Source: Citrobacter farmeri (GTDB taxonomy: Bacteria; Pseudomonadota; Gammaproteobacteria; Enterobacterales; Enterobacteriaceae). From it: 64,000 nucleotides of DNA. The stretch is taken from NCBI RefSeq assembly GCF_019048065.1, contig NZ_CP077291.1, positions 2,604,001 through 2,668,000 on the forward strand, in the 5' to 3' direction. A model generated the notes under the pieces. It did not search any database and was not told where the DNA came from. It worked only from the letters and a program-made list of their open reading frames with translations. A program made the translations under genes and the position numbers. Below are positions 45,632 to 53,166 of this stretch, piece after piece (position 1 is the stretch's first letter; every line of letters starts with the position of its first letter).

Positions 45632-46813
45632 ATGACTTCTTCACTACCACGCGGCAACCACGGTGCCCTGCTGATTGTGGGCATCCTGATGATTGCCACC
45701 ACACTGCGCGTGACATTTACGGGCGCCGCCCCTTTGTTGGATGCGATTCGCGCTGATTATGGTCTTACAACCGCCCAGACGGGATTATTAACTACGTTGC
45801 CACTGCTGGCGTTTGCGCTGGTCTCTCCCCTTGCCGCTGGCATCGCCCGTCGTATTGGCATGGAACGCAGCCTCTTCGTCGCGATGCTGCTGATTTGCGC
45901 CGGGATTGCCATGCGTTCTCTGCCCTCCGTCTCATTACTGTTTTTCGGCACCGCCGTCATCGGCTGCGGTATCGCCCTCGGCAACGTGCTGCTGCCGGGT
46001 CTGATCAAACGCGATTTTTCGCAGCACGTCGCCAGACTAACCGGCGCTTATTCCCTGACCATGGGGGCTGCCGCCGCGCTGGGATCTGCGCTGGTGGTTC
46101 CATTGGCGCTGAACGGGTTTGGCTGGCGCGGTGCGCTGTTGCTGCTGATGGTATTCCCGCTGCTGGCGTTTCTGGTCTGGCTGCCGCAGTGGCGCAATAC
46201 CACTCATGCGAACGTGACCTCCTCACGCGCCCTGCACACACGCGGCATCTGGCGTTCTCCGCTGGCCTGGCAGGTAACGTTATTTCTTGGGATTAACTCA
46301 CTGATCTATTATGTGATTATCGGCTGGCTACCGGCGATCTTAATCAGTCACGGCTACAGTGAAGCACAGGCCGGCTCCCTGCATGGTTTGCTCCAGTTGG
46401 CAACGGCCTCTCCCGGTTTACTCATTCCGCTGGTACTGCATCGTTTTCGCGATCAGCGCAGTATCGCCGCGCTGGTATCGCTGATGTGTGCGGTGGGCGC
46501 GGCAGGGTTCTGGTTTATGCCGGATCAGGCGGTGCTGTGGACGCTGCTGTTTGGATTCGGCTCCGGCGCGACGATGATTCTGGGGCTAACCTTTATCGGC
46601 CTGCGCGCCAGCTCTTCGCATCAGGCGGCGGCGCTTTCCGGCATGGCGCAATCTGTAGGCTACTTACTGGCCGCTTGCGGGCCACCCCTGATGGGCAGGA
46701 TCCATGACGGCCAGGGAAGCTGGCAGATCCCGCTGCTGGCCGTTGCGGCGCTGGCGGTCGTGATGGCGATCTTCGGACGCTATGCCGGGCGTAATAAAGA
46801 GATCTCCGCCTGA
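45632..46813 (+). CDS. nimT: MFS 2-nitroimidazole/cyanate-type exporter NimT (YeaN)
   Basis: NimT exports 2-nitroimidazole in E. coli. The 393-residue protein has 12 predicted helices of the CynX/NimT family, with LTTLPLLAFALVSPLAAGIA in the first half and LGLTFIGLRASSSHQAAALS in the second. Its expression should be controlled by NimR from the shared 99-bp intergenic region. A hairpin follows the stop. Confidence 0.92.
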   Translation: MTSSLPRGNHGALLIVGILMIATTLRVTFTGAAPLLDAIRADYGLTTAQTGLLTTLPLLAFALVSPLAAGIARRIGMERSLFVAMLLICAGIAMRSLPSVSLLFFGTAVIGCGIALGNVLLPGLIKRDFSQHVARLTGAYSLTMGAAAALGSALVVPLALNGFGWRGALLLLMVFPLLAFLVWLPQWRNTTHANVTSSRALHTRGIWRSPLAWQVTLFLGINSLIYYVIIGWLPAILISHGYSEAQAGSLHGLLQLATASPGLLIPLVLHRFRDQRSIAALVSLMCAVGAAGFWFMPDQAVLWTLLFGFGSGATMILGLTFIGLRASSSHQAAALSGMAQSVGYLLAACGPPLMGRIHDGQGSWQIPLLAVAALAVVMAIFGRYAGRNKEISA

Positions 46814-46820
46814 CAGGATC

Positions 46821-46843
46821 AGGGCAGACTATACGTCTGCCCT
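46821..46843. terminator. Hairpin between nimT and the amidotransferase-like gene
   Basis: AGGGCAGAC and GTCTGCCCT form a 9-bp perfect stem around TATAC, between convergent stops. Neither side has a long T-run, so it may act weakly in either direction. Confidence 0.55.
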
Positions 46844-46848
46844 GCTGA

Positions 46849-47556
46849 TTAGCCGCGCGCCGCGCGCAGCATCGCCTGGACAAGAGGCACCGGTTTACCC
46901 GCCAGCGCACCCCGTTCGTGCTGAAACAGGGTCGCGACATAGAATGGATGCGTGACCAACTCCACCGCCCGAATATCCCCGTTATCATCCCAGCCGGTCA
47001 CCCGTAGATCGCCGCTTTCCAGTTCAGCTGCGAACGCCTCGGCAATGCCATAGTTGCAGTGATAGCCTTCTGAAATCACCGACTGGCCATACGCTTTGGC
47101 AATCAGAGTGTTGGGTCGCAGTTCAATATCGTCAGTTTTTTCCACCAGTGAACAGGTCAGTGGCGCAATGACCATCCGGCCTGTCGTGTCCGTTTCTGCA
47201 TGGGCGGCATCTGACCAACCCAGTACGTTACGGGCGTATTCGAGAATAGCATGTTGAAAACCACCGCAGGTTCCCAGGAAGGGAATACTGTTTTCGCGGG
47301 CATACCGAATGGCAGTCAGCGCCCCTTCAATATTTTTGTATGGACTACCGGGGACCACCCAGATGGCATCATAGCCGACCAGATCTTCTGCACTGGCGAT
47401 TTCGGTGCTGGCCAGCCAGTCGTAATCCGCCACCAGTTCCAGAACCGCAGCGGCGTCGTCGATGGCCAGAGGAATCGCCTGATGCGCGGTGACGCCAGCA
47501 TTGTAATCACCCACCAGCGCAATCCGCAGCGTATCTTTTACAGGGGATATTTCCAT
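46849..47556 (-). CDS. Class I glutamine amidotransferase-like protein related to the CTP synthase C-terminal domain
   Basis: The 235-residue protein resembles the glutaminase tail of CTP synthase without its synthetase domain. A nucleophile elbow FLGTCGGFQHAILEYARNVLG-type segment holds Cys97, ISEGYHCNYGI resembles the CTP synthase E-x-H-x-Y region, and THPFYVATLFQ corresponds to the catalytic HPE motif, but the expected Glu after His203-Pro is Phe. So glutaminase activity is doubtful. Such proteins are annotated in enterobacteria as CTP synthase C-terminal region-related; function is unknown. No partner subunit lies nearby. Confidence 0.8.
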   Translation of the reverse strand: MEISPVKDTLRIALVGDYNAGVTAHQAIPLAIDDAAAVLELVADYDWLASTEIASAEDLVGYDAIWVVPGSPYKNIEGALTAIRYARENSIPFLGTCGGFQHAILEYARNVLGWSDAAHAETDTTGRMVIAPLTCSLVEKTDDIELRPNTLIAKAYGQSVISEGYHCNYGIAEAFAAELESGDLRVTGWDDNGDIRAVELVTHPFYVATLFQHERGALAGKPVPLVQAMLRAARG

Positions 47557-47710
47557 GGAGAATTCCTTACGTCAGAACAATTGGGGACAACATAAGGAGC
47601 CTCAGCCTACCGATCTTTTACTGTCATCACAATACCTTAATTTAAGGATGGGCACGCGCAAAGTGATATAGTGATCGGGTGCTGTTTTTCTGCTTGTCGA
47701 GGCAAATGCG

Positions 47711-48220
47711 ATGAAAAGTAAGGTCTTAGTGAGTGCTTGCCTGATGGGGCTGAAGGTTCGTTATAACGGCAGCGAGAAAGCCTACCCGACAACGATATTA
47801 GCTCACTTACAGGCAGAACAGCGCCTGGTGGTCCACTGCCCGGAACTGGCCGCTGGATTGCCGACCCCGCGCCCACCGGCTGAGATTGTTCAGGCCGATG
47901 GCAACGACGTCATGCAGGGGCGCGCGTTCATTGTGGAAAAGAGCGGCCATGATGTCACGGCGCACTATCAGCTTGCCGCCTGGCTGGCTCTTCGTACGGC
48001 GCAGGATAACGGCTGCGACGTTGCGCTACTCACCGACGGTAGCCCAACCTGTGGAAGTCAGTTTATTTACGATGGCAGTTTCAGCGGTCAACGACATCCC
48101 GGAATGGGGGTTGCCGCAGCGCTGTTACGCCAGCACGGGATAACGGTTTTTTCCGACCATCAGCTCGACGAATTTTGTGCCTGGATTAAGGAGAGAGACA
48201 AACATGAATATTCAGTGTAA
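47711..48220 (+). CDS. DUF523-family cysteine-rich protein
   Basis: The 169-residue protein starts MKSKVLVSACLMGLKVRYNG and has conserved cysteines in VSACLMG, VVHCPELAAGL, and LTDGSPTCGSQFIYDG, the pattern of the DUF523 family, which may bind a metal or FeS cluster. CGTAAGATTT-like spacing gives no strong Shine-Dalgarno. Its 3' end overlaps yeaO by 17 nt, so the two are likely coupled. DUF523 and DUF1722/YbgA-type proteins have been linked to tRNA or DNA repair; the function here is unknown. Confidence 0.82.
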   Translation: MKSKVLVSACLMGLKVRYNGSEKAYPTTILAHLQAEQRLVVHCPELAAGLPTPRPPAEIVQADGNDVMQGRAFIVEKSGHDVTAHYQLAAWLALRTAQDNGCDVALLTDGSPTCGSQFIYDGSFSGQRHPGMGVAAALLRQHGITVFSDHQLDEFCAWIKERDKHEYSV

Positions 48221-48551
48221 ACGCGTCTACGATCCGGCAGAGGACAGTGACGGTTATCGGGTACTGGTTGACCGACTGTGGCCGCGCGGGATCAAAAAAG
48301 CGGATCTCGCACTGGATGAGTGGGTCAAAGACCTCACCCCCTCAACAGAACTGCGCAAAGCTTTTCACGCACAAACGATCGATTTTCATCATTTTTCTGA
48401 GCTATACCGTGCGGAACTTGCCACACAGAAGAAGGAAGGCGAGCGGCTGGCACAGATTGCGCGCCAACAGAGACTGACGCTGCTGTACGCCGCCAAAAAC
48501 AGTGAGCAAAATCACGCCCTTGTGCTGGCGGATTGGCTACAGGAATTGTGA
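48204..48551 (+). CDS. yeaO: DUF488-family protein YeaO
   Basis: The 115-residue protein matches E. coli YeaO in length. MNIQCKRVYDPAEDSDGYRV and LVDRLWPRGIKKADLALDEW are the DUF488 hallmarks, and LLYAAKNSEQNHALVLADWL ends it. GGAGAGAGACAAAC precedes the ATG at 48204. It overlaps the DUF523 gene upstream and the next minus-strand gene at its 3' end by 15 bp. Function is unknown. Confidence 0.92.
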   Translation: MNIQCKRVYDPAEDSDGYRVLVDRLWPRGIKKADLALDEWVKDLTPSTELRKAFHAQTIDFHHFSELYRAELATQKKEGERLAQIARQQRLTLLYAAKNSEQNHALVLADWLQEL

Positions 48552-48848
48552 TTCGCGGGTATTCATCATTTCAGGCTGAGTATCCGGCTGCAGCGGCATC
48601 AGGTTTGCCGCTCTCACCCAGGCAAAACCCTGCTGCCCGCTTGCTGAGACCACCTCACCCGTCACCAGCCAGAGCGCACGCGGCGTCTCTTTCGGTAGCA
48701 TCGTGGTAAACCCATTCACGGGATTAATAAATACCTCACCCGGTTGGCAGAGATGAAATAACTCAACCGACTTGCCAATGTTGCCGCGCCCGGCAGCCGT
48801 TTTCGCACCAATGATTAACGCCAGGGTACCCGGCTTTAGCTGAAACAT
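48537..48848 (-). CDS. Uncharacterised 103-residue protein
   Basis: The frame encodes a soluble basic-to-neutral protein starting MFQLKPGTLALIIGAKTAAG. It has a beta-rich look with a repeated G-x-V pattern, no signal peptide and no motif I recognise. The Ser/Gly/Lys run near IGAKTAAGRGNIGKSVEL is reminiscent of a small barrel fold. Reasonable codon use and an AGAGAAG-like site upstream of the ATG support a real gene. It occupies the place where E. coli has yoaF and dgcP. Confidence 0.6.
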   Translation of the reverse strand: MFQLKPGTLALIIGAKTAAGRGNIGKSVELFHLCQPGEVFINPVNGFTTMLPKETPRALWLVTGEVVSASGQQGFAWVRAANLMPLQPDTQPEMMNTRESQFL

Positions 48849-49036
48849 ACTTCTCTCGTTGCGCTCCTGCGGCTCTGGTTAAGATAATTCTGAGAAATGA
48901 TAACCTGCCGTGAGCCCGTGTGTCACGCCCTGGTCGCTCGCAGAATAAGCGAAAAGCGCGAGGAGAAAACTCCTTTTGTCACCCATTAACCCCTGTTATC
49001 CTTGCTCCTCTTTGCATAATTCAGACAGGTGAGCGC

Positions 49037-49135
49037 ATGAGACTGGGCATACTGTTTCCCGTCGTCATTTTCATTACGGCCGTGGTGTTTTTGGCCTGGT
49101 TTTTCATTGGTGGCTATGCCGCACCGGGGGCGTAA
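49037..49135 (+). CDS. yoaK: Small membrane protein YoaK
   Basis: The 32-residue frame MRLGILFPVVIFITAVVFLA then WFFIGGYAAPGA matches E. coli YoaK almost residue for residue, a single-helix inner-membrane small protein. GGTGAGCGC precedes the ATG. It is followed directly by yoaJ (ATG 3 bp after the stop). Confidence 0.93.
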   Translation: MRLGILFPVVIFITAVVFLAWFFIGGYAAPGA

Positions 49136-49138
49136 ATG

Positions 49139-49213
49139 ATGAAAAAAACGACGCTTATTATGATTGTTGTTGCGCTGGTTGTGGTACTGGGTACTGAACT
49201 GGGTTGGTGGTAA
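49139..49213 (+). CDS. yoaJ: Small membrane protein YoaJ
   Basis: The 24-residue frame MKKTTLIMIVVALVVVLGTE then LGWW matches E. coli YoaJ. It is a single hydrophobic helix with a basic N-terminus and a C-terminal LGWW. ATG at 49136 is in frame but the second (49139) gives the known length. It overlaps no other gene and forms a small-protein operon with yoaK. Confidence 0.93.
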   Translation: MKKTTLIMIVVALVVVLGTELGWW

Positions 49214-49229
49214 CGCCTGGTTCAAAAAT

Positions 49230-49260
49230 GACAAAGGCCACCCTCAGGTCGCCTTTTGTC
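49230..49260. terminator. Bidirectional terminator between yoaJ and yeaQ
   Basis: GACAAAGGC and GCCTTTTGTC pair with one bulge around a 12-nt loop. ATTTTTG follows on the plus side and ATTTTTGAAC on the minus side, so it can serve both convergent genes. Confidence 0.7.
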
Positions 49261-49276
49261 AGTCAATTTTTGCGGG

Positions 49277-49525
49277 TTAACTTTTGATTTTTCTGTAGAT
49301 AAACAGCACGACGATAGCGCCAATAATCGCCACCACGAAACTGCCGAAGTTAAAACCGTCCACTTTCCCAAAGCCAAGCAGAGTACTGATCCAGCCCCCC
49401 ACAACGGCACCGACGATCCCCAGAATGATCGTCATAAAGAATCCACCACCATCCTTACCAGGCATAATCCACTTCGCCAGAATACCTGCAATCAAACCAA
49501 AAATAATCCATGAAATAATGCCCAT
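49277..49525 (-). CDS. yeaQ: GlsB/YeaQ/YmgE-family small membrane protein YeaQ
   Basis: The 82-residue protein matches E. coli YeaQ. It has three hydrophobic helices with glycine-rich centres (GLIAGILAKWIMPGKDGGG, then ILGIVGAVVGGWISTLLG). This Transgly_assoc family is often stress- and sigma-S-induced. AGTGAGGAAAAA precedes the ATG. Role is unknown. Confidence 0.93.
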   Translation of the reverse strand: MGIISWIIFGLIAGILAKWIMPGKDGGGFFMTIILGIVGAVVGGWISTLLGFGKVDGFNFGSFVVAIIGAIVVLFIYRKIKS

Positions 49526-49657
49526 TTTTTCCTCACTTATCGATTTTGCGTTAGCGGTTTACTCGCCGTTAAAAAGGATAGCACATCATCAGGAAATTGA
49601 AATTTGTGATACACATCACTCAATTTAGCTTTCTGATTTCTCCCACAAAAGATGGGG

Positions 49658-49686
49658 TTGCAAGTTTAGATGGTAAAGATTATCTT
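49658..49686 (+). promoter_or_regulatory. Promoter and Fur-box-like site of the RyhB-type RNA
   Basis: TTGCAA (49658-49663) and TATCTT (49681-49686) lie 17 bp apart and form a sigma-70 promoter. The -10 region sits in GTAAAGATTATCTTTCTCATTAC, which resembles a Fur 7-1-7 box (GATAAT-ATTATC-type half sites), so iron-replete Fur would block RNA polymerase. Transcription would begin near 49693. Confidence 0.7.
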
Positions 49687-49692
49687 TCTCAT

Positions 49693-49787
49693 TACTGAAT
49701 AGTTGAGTAAACGACTCAGGTATTCAGTACGACATTGCTCACATTGCTTCCAGTATTTCTTGCCCGCCTTTGCGCGGGCTTTTTTTT
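49693..49787 (+). ncRNA. ryhB-2: RyhB-2-type iron-responsive small RNA (IsrE/RfrB)
   Basis: The region contains GACATTGCTCACATTGCTTC and CAGTATT, identical to the RyhB mRNA-pairing core. The 5' part folds as ACTGAATA/TATTCAGT with an inner GAGT/ACTC stem, and the 3' end is an intrinsic terminator: GCCCGC, loop CTTTGC, GCGGGC, then eight T residues (49762-49787). Size is about 95 nt. Salmonella carries a second RyhB (RyhB-2, IsrE) beside yeaQ, the same position as here. It should act with Hfq to repress iron-using proteins when iron is scarce. The start is inferred from the promoter. Confidence 0.88.
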
Positions 49788-49874
49788 GACGCCAACTCGT
49801 CATTTATGTCGAATCAACTGTCATTTTCCCTGTCGGTTCTGCCTGGACCCGCATCAACGCTGACTTTGCCACTC

Positions 49875-49890
49875 TGGCACGTATTGTGCT
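49875..49890 (+). promoter_or_regulatory. Sigma-54 promoter of the fdhF-like gene
   Basis: TGGCACGTATTGTGCT keeps the whole -24 block TGGCACG and the -12 TGC with correct spacing. Transcription would begin near 49901, giving a leader of about 85 nt. Repeated TGTCG/TGTCA units at 49808-49845 may be an activator site (FhlA binds upstream of fdhF in E. coli), but that match is only suggestive. Confidence 0.8.
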
Positions 49891-49986
49891 TATCCCCTGC
49901 GTCATGACGACAACCGAAGCTTTAGCGCCTTCGCGCAGGCTTCGTCACAATTCGCGCTATTTCAGCTTTTAACAGGTCTGTTATTG

Positions 49987-52134
49987 ATGAAAAAAATCAC
50001 CAGTGTCTGCCCCTACTGTGGGGCAGGGTGCAAGCTCAAGCTTGTTGTTGAAAATAACAAAATCATCCGCGCCGAAGCGGCTGAGGGGGTTACCAACCAG
50101 AATCAGCTTTGTCTGAAAGGGTACTATGGTTGGGATTTCCTCAACGACACCCGCCTTCTGACCCCCCGCCTCACCCGTCCGCTGATCCGCTACCAAAAAG
50201 GCGGTAAATTTACCCCGGTCAGTTGGGATGAAGCGATCCGCTACACTGCCCAACGTTTACTGGAAATTCGCGACAGGGAAGGCCCGCGCGCCATTATGAC
50301 GACCGGTTCCTCACGCGGCACCGGCAATGAAACCAACTATGTGATGCAGAAATTCGCGCGTGCGGTCCTCAACACTAATAACGTGGACTGCTGTGCCCGC
50401 GTCTGTCACGGGCCGTCAGTGGCCGGTCTCCAGGAAACCCTGGGTAATGGCGCGATGAGTAATTCCATCAGCGACATAGAAAACTCAAAATGTTTGCTGA
50501 TCTTCGGCTACAACTGCGCAGATTCACACCCGATTGTCGCGCGCCGGGTGATCAAGGCGCGGCAGAATGGCGCGAAGATTATCGTCTGCGATCCCCGCCG
50601 CATAGAAACCGCCCGCATTGCTGACCAGCACCTGCAACTGAATAACGGTTGCAATATGGCACTGGTAAACGCTTTTGGTTACGTTCTCATTGACGAACAG
50701 CTTTACGACAAAGAGTACGTACATAAGCATACACAAGGACTGGATGCCTACTGGCAGACGGTTAAGGACTATTCACCGGAAGCCGTCGAACACTTGACCG
50801 GCGTTCCGGCCTCACAGGTGCGTCAGGCGATGCGGACCTTTGCCGCAGCGCCTTCAGCAACCGTGATGTGGGGGATGGGTGTGACACAGTTTGGTCAGGC
50901 CGTGGATGTAGTACGTGGATTATCGAGCCTTGCACTGCTGACCGGTAACCTCGGTCGTCCTCACGTGGGTGTTGGCCCGGTTCGCGGGCAGAACAACGTC
51001 CAGGGAGCCTGCGACATGGGCGTATTGCCTAATCTCTTTCCGGGCTATCAGGATGTCACCGATGCGGCCGTTAGAGAAAAATTCGCCAGAGCCTGGGGGA
51101 TCGACGCCAGCAGGATGGATGACAAGGTCGGAACGCGCATCACCGAAGTCCCTCACCTGGCGCTGGAAGGTAAAATTAAAGCCTACTACATCATGGGGGA
51201 AGATCCGCTGCAAACTGAAGCCGATCTGGGACTGGTGCGCGACGGCTTCGCCGCTCTGGATTTCGTCGTGGTGCAGGATATCTTTATGACCAAAACCGCC
51301 GAGATGGCGGACGTAATTTTACCCGCCACCTCCTGGGGGGAGCATGGCGGCGTATTCACCTGCGCCGATCGTGGCTTCCAGCGTTTCGACAAAGCCATCG
51401 AACCTACCGGCGACGTGAAGCGCGACTGGGAAATCATCAGCCTGCTCGCCAGTGAAATGGGCTATCCCATGCACTATGAGAACAATCAGCAAATCTGGGA
51501 TGAGATGCGTGAGCTGTGCCCGCTGTTCTATGGCGTGACTTACGAAAAGATGGGCGATATGGGGCATATTCAGTGGCCCTGCCCCGACCTTGATCATCCC
51601 GGTACGCCATACCTGTATGAAAACAGCCGATTTGACACGCCAGATGGTAAAGGCAAGCTGTTTGCCGCACCGTGGCGCGCCCCGGCGGAAGTGCCTGACG
51701 AGGCGTATCCGCTGGTCCTGTGTACGGTGCGCGAAGTGGGTCATTACTCCTGTCGTTCTATGACCGGTAACTGTGCCGCCCTGCAGGCACTAGCCGATGA
51801 ACCCGGCTATGTGCAAATCAGCATGCAGGACGCGCAAAAGGCGGGTATTCGTCATCGGGAACTGGTGTGGGTCAGCTCGCGTCGGGGAAAAGTGATCAGC
51901 CGGGCGGATGTCTCCGAACGCATCAATCGCGGGGCGGTGTATATGACCTATCAATGGTGGATTGGTGCGTGTAATGAACTGACGCAGGATAATCTCGACC
52001 CTATCTCAAAGACACCGGAAACCAAGTATTGTGCGGTTAAGGTCGAGAGGATTGTCGATCAGTCGTGGGCTGAACGCTATACCGCGCAGACCTATCGTGA
52101 CATGAAGACACGGCTTTGCGAGGCGATCGAATAG
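49987..52134 (+). CDS. fdhF: Formate dehydrogenase H-type molybdopterin oxidoreductase with Cys in place of Sec140
   Basis: The 715 residues equal E. coli FdhF (formate to CO2, part of formate hydrogenlyase). The FeS cysteines are Cys8, Cys11, Cys15 and Cys42, followed by Lys44; His141 is present. Residue 140 is encoded by TGT at 50404-50406 within CCARVCHGPSV, whereas E. coli has UGA/selenocysteine there. All bis-MGD segments are intact (GMGVTQFGQAVDVVRG, MTYQWWIGACNEL). So it is a non-selenium homologue, probably a paralogue of a distant fdhF. The ATG at 49987 is used; an upstream TTG is in frame. No electron-transfer partner lies next to it. Confidence 0.93.
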   Translation: MKKITSVCPYCGAGCKLKLVVENNKIIRAEAAEGVTNQNQLCLKGYYGWDFLNDTRLLTPRLTRPLIRYQKGGKFTPVSWDEAIRYTAQRLLEIRDREGPRAIMTTGSSRGTGNETNYVMQKFARAVLNTNNVDCCARVCHGPSVAGLQETLGNGAMSNSISDIENSKCLLIFGYNCADSHPIVARRVIKARQNGAKIIVCDPRRIETARIADQHLQLNNGCNMALVNAFGYVLIDEQLYDKEYVHKHTQGLDAYWQTVKDYSPEAVEHLTGVPASQVRQAMRTFAAAPSATVMWGMGVTQFGQAVDVVRGLSSLALLTGNLGRPHVGVGPVRGQNNVQGACDMGVLPNLFPGYQDVTDAAVREKFARAWGIDASRMDDKVGTRITEVPHLALEGKIKAYYIMGEDPLQTEADLGLVRDGFAALDFVVVQDIFMTKTAEMADVILPATSWGEHGGVFTCADRGFQRFDKAIEPTGDVKRDWEIISLLASEMGYPMHYENNQQIWDEMRELCPLFYGVTYEKMGDMGHIQWPCPDLDHPGTPYLYENSRFDTPDGKGKLFAAPWRAPAEVPDEAYPLVLCTVREVGHYSCRSMTGNCAALQALADEPGYVQISMQDAQKAGIRHRELVWVSSRRGKVISRADVSERINRGAVYMTYQWWIGACNELTQDNLDPISKTPETKYCAVKVERIVDQSWAERYTAQTYRDMKTRLCEAIE

Positions 52135-52203
52135 CGCAACGACATTGCGCAGAGGACGAAATGAACGTTGACCGCCTCCCATGGAGGTGGTTTAGGGATG
52201 ACG

Positions 52204-52239
52204 ATAAAAAAGCCCCCTCGCTTTAGCAGACAGGGGGCT
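52204..52239 (-). terminator. Intrinsic terminator on the minus strand after the 57-residue gene
   Basis: AGCCCCCT and AGGGGGCT form an 8-bp stem (52211-52239); read on the minus strand it is followed by TTTTTTATCG. It therefore ends the transcript of the small gene at 52267-52440 and supports that gene as real. Confidence 0.8.
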
Positions 52240-52266
52240 ATCTCGAATGTGGAGTGTTGATGACAG

Positions 52267-52440
52267 CTAGATCAAATTAATTTTGATGTCATAGCCTTCC
52301 AGCCCAGTCATTTTCTCTCGGGCCGTAAACTGGATATCAGAAACTTCTTTACCTGTCTTTTTTTTGAGCTCAGCTATTTTTTTGGCAATGAAATCAGAAA
52401 TATCCGCTTCAGTTTTACTTTTTAACTCTTCAATTTTCAT
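52267..52440 (-). CDS. Uncharacterised small charged protein (57 residues)
   Basis: The frame reads MKIEELKSKTEADISDFIAK then KIAELKKKTGKEVSDIQFTA and ends GYDIKINLI. The N-terminal two thirds is a highly charged amphipathic helix with a Leu/Ile repeat that could be a coiled coil. AGAGGTG precedes the ATG at 52440 and a strong terminator follows, so the gene is well supported. I do not recognise the family. Confidence 0.75.
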   Translation of the reverse strand: MKIEELKSKTEADISDFIAKKIAELKKKTGKEVSDIQFTAREKMTGLEGYDIKINLI

Positions 52441-52648
52441 TATGCACCTCTTCTGGTCTGTATCGGCATCTATGGCCCCAGCAGTTCCCATGATTCATGT
52501 GATAACTTGTACAACCCCTAATATCTATAAACGATAAGGTGGAAAGTTTCAATAATCAACAGGTTAGTGCATATTGTTTATACTGAACCAGCTCAAGAAT
52601 CAAACAGCCATTCACCTTTTAGTGGCATTGACAGAGAACTTGTCGTCA

Positions 52649-52879
52649 TTATTTAAAGAGTTTTGATGCCGCCGCAATAATTTCTTCTGAAGTCACATCC
52701 CGGTCGGAGGCAACATGAACTATTTTATGATCTCCCGTGAGAGACGGAAAACCTGCGGACATGATCTGCAGGTGCGCTTTTTCCCCATTAGGGTACTCAC
52801 GTATTATCGTAGTGATACTCTTCATTACAGATACAACTACTGCCGATTCCGAATTAAAAAACACTATCACTTTTTTCAT
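52649..52879 (-). CDS. Uncharacterised 76-residue protein
   Basis: The protein starts MKKVIVFFNSESAVVVSVMK and has a central GEKAHLQIMSAGFPSLTGDH, ending in an alpha-helical DVTSEEIIAAASKLFK. It looks like a small alpha/beta domain without signal peptide or known catalytic motif. CGGAACC precedes the ATG. It lies in a run of small minus-strand genes with the csp pair upstream. Confidence 0.65.
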   Translation of the reverse strand: MKKVIVFFNSESAVVVSVMKSITTIIREYPNGEKAHLQIMSAGFPSLTGDHKIVHVASDRDVTSEEIIAAASKLFK

Positions 52880-52921
52880 AATGGTTCCGTGATGATCCTG
52901 TTAATTAGAGCCGTTTAAAAA

Positions 52922-52944
52922 TAAAAAAGGCTCCCAAAGGAGCC
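52922..52944 (-). terminator. Intrinsic terminator of the csp/zinc-ribbon unit
   Basis: GGCTCC, CAAA loop and GGAGCC form a 6-bp stem; on the minus strand it is followed by TTTTTTAT. It ends the transcript that carries the cold-shock gene and the zinc-ribbon gene. Confidence 0.8.
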
Positions 52945-52950
52945 CGGATT

Positions 52951-53166
52951 TTATTTTCTGAAATCCAATGGTGACTGACCAGAACGAATGTACATTGCAA
53001 TATTATCGAATGTTATCATTGTCGTTTTGCAAAAAATACATTTCGCGCCGAAAGGATTTCTGTCAGTGACATCAAAAGAAGACGTTCTGTACTGAGACCC
53101 ATGGCAACAAGGGCATCTGAAGTGAATATTATTAGTGATAACAGTTACCTTAAAGAGCCACAACAT
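52951..53166 (-). CDS. Small cysteine-rich zinc-ribbon-like protein overlapping the cold-shock gene
   Basis: The C-terminal half carries two cysteine pairs, [20 protein letters not shown] and [11 protein letters not shown], spaced as in small zinc ribbons found downstream of csp genes in enterobacteria (YnfU-like). The start is uncertain: ATG at 53166 lies inside the last codons of the csp gene and would give 71 residues; an ATG at 53226 further into csp is less likely. The shared terminator downstream suggests co-transcription with the csp gene. Confidence 0.65.
   Translation of the reverse strand: MLWLFKVTVITNNIHFRCPCCHGSQYRTSSFDVTDRNPFGAKCIFCKTTMITFDNIAMYIRSGQSPLDFRK

Noticed and set aside
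49984-49986. TTG as the fdhF-like start
   Set aside because: The adjacent ATG at 49987 gives the exact 715-residue family length and places Cys at position 140.
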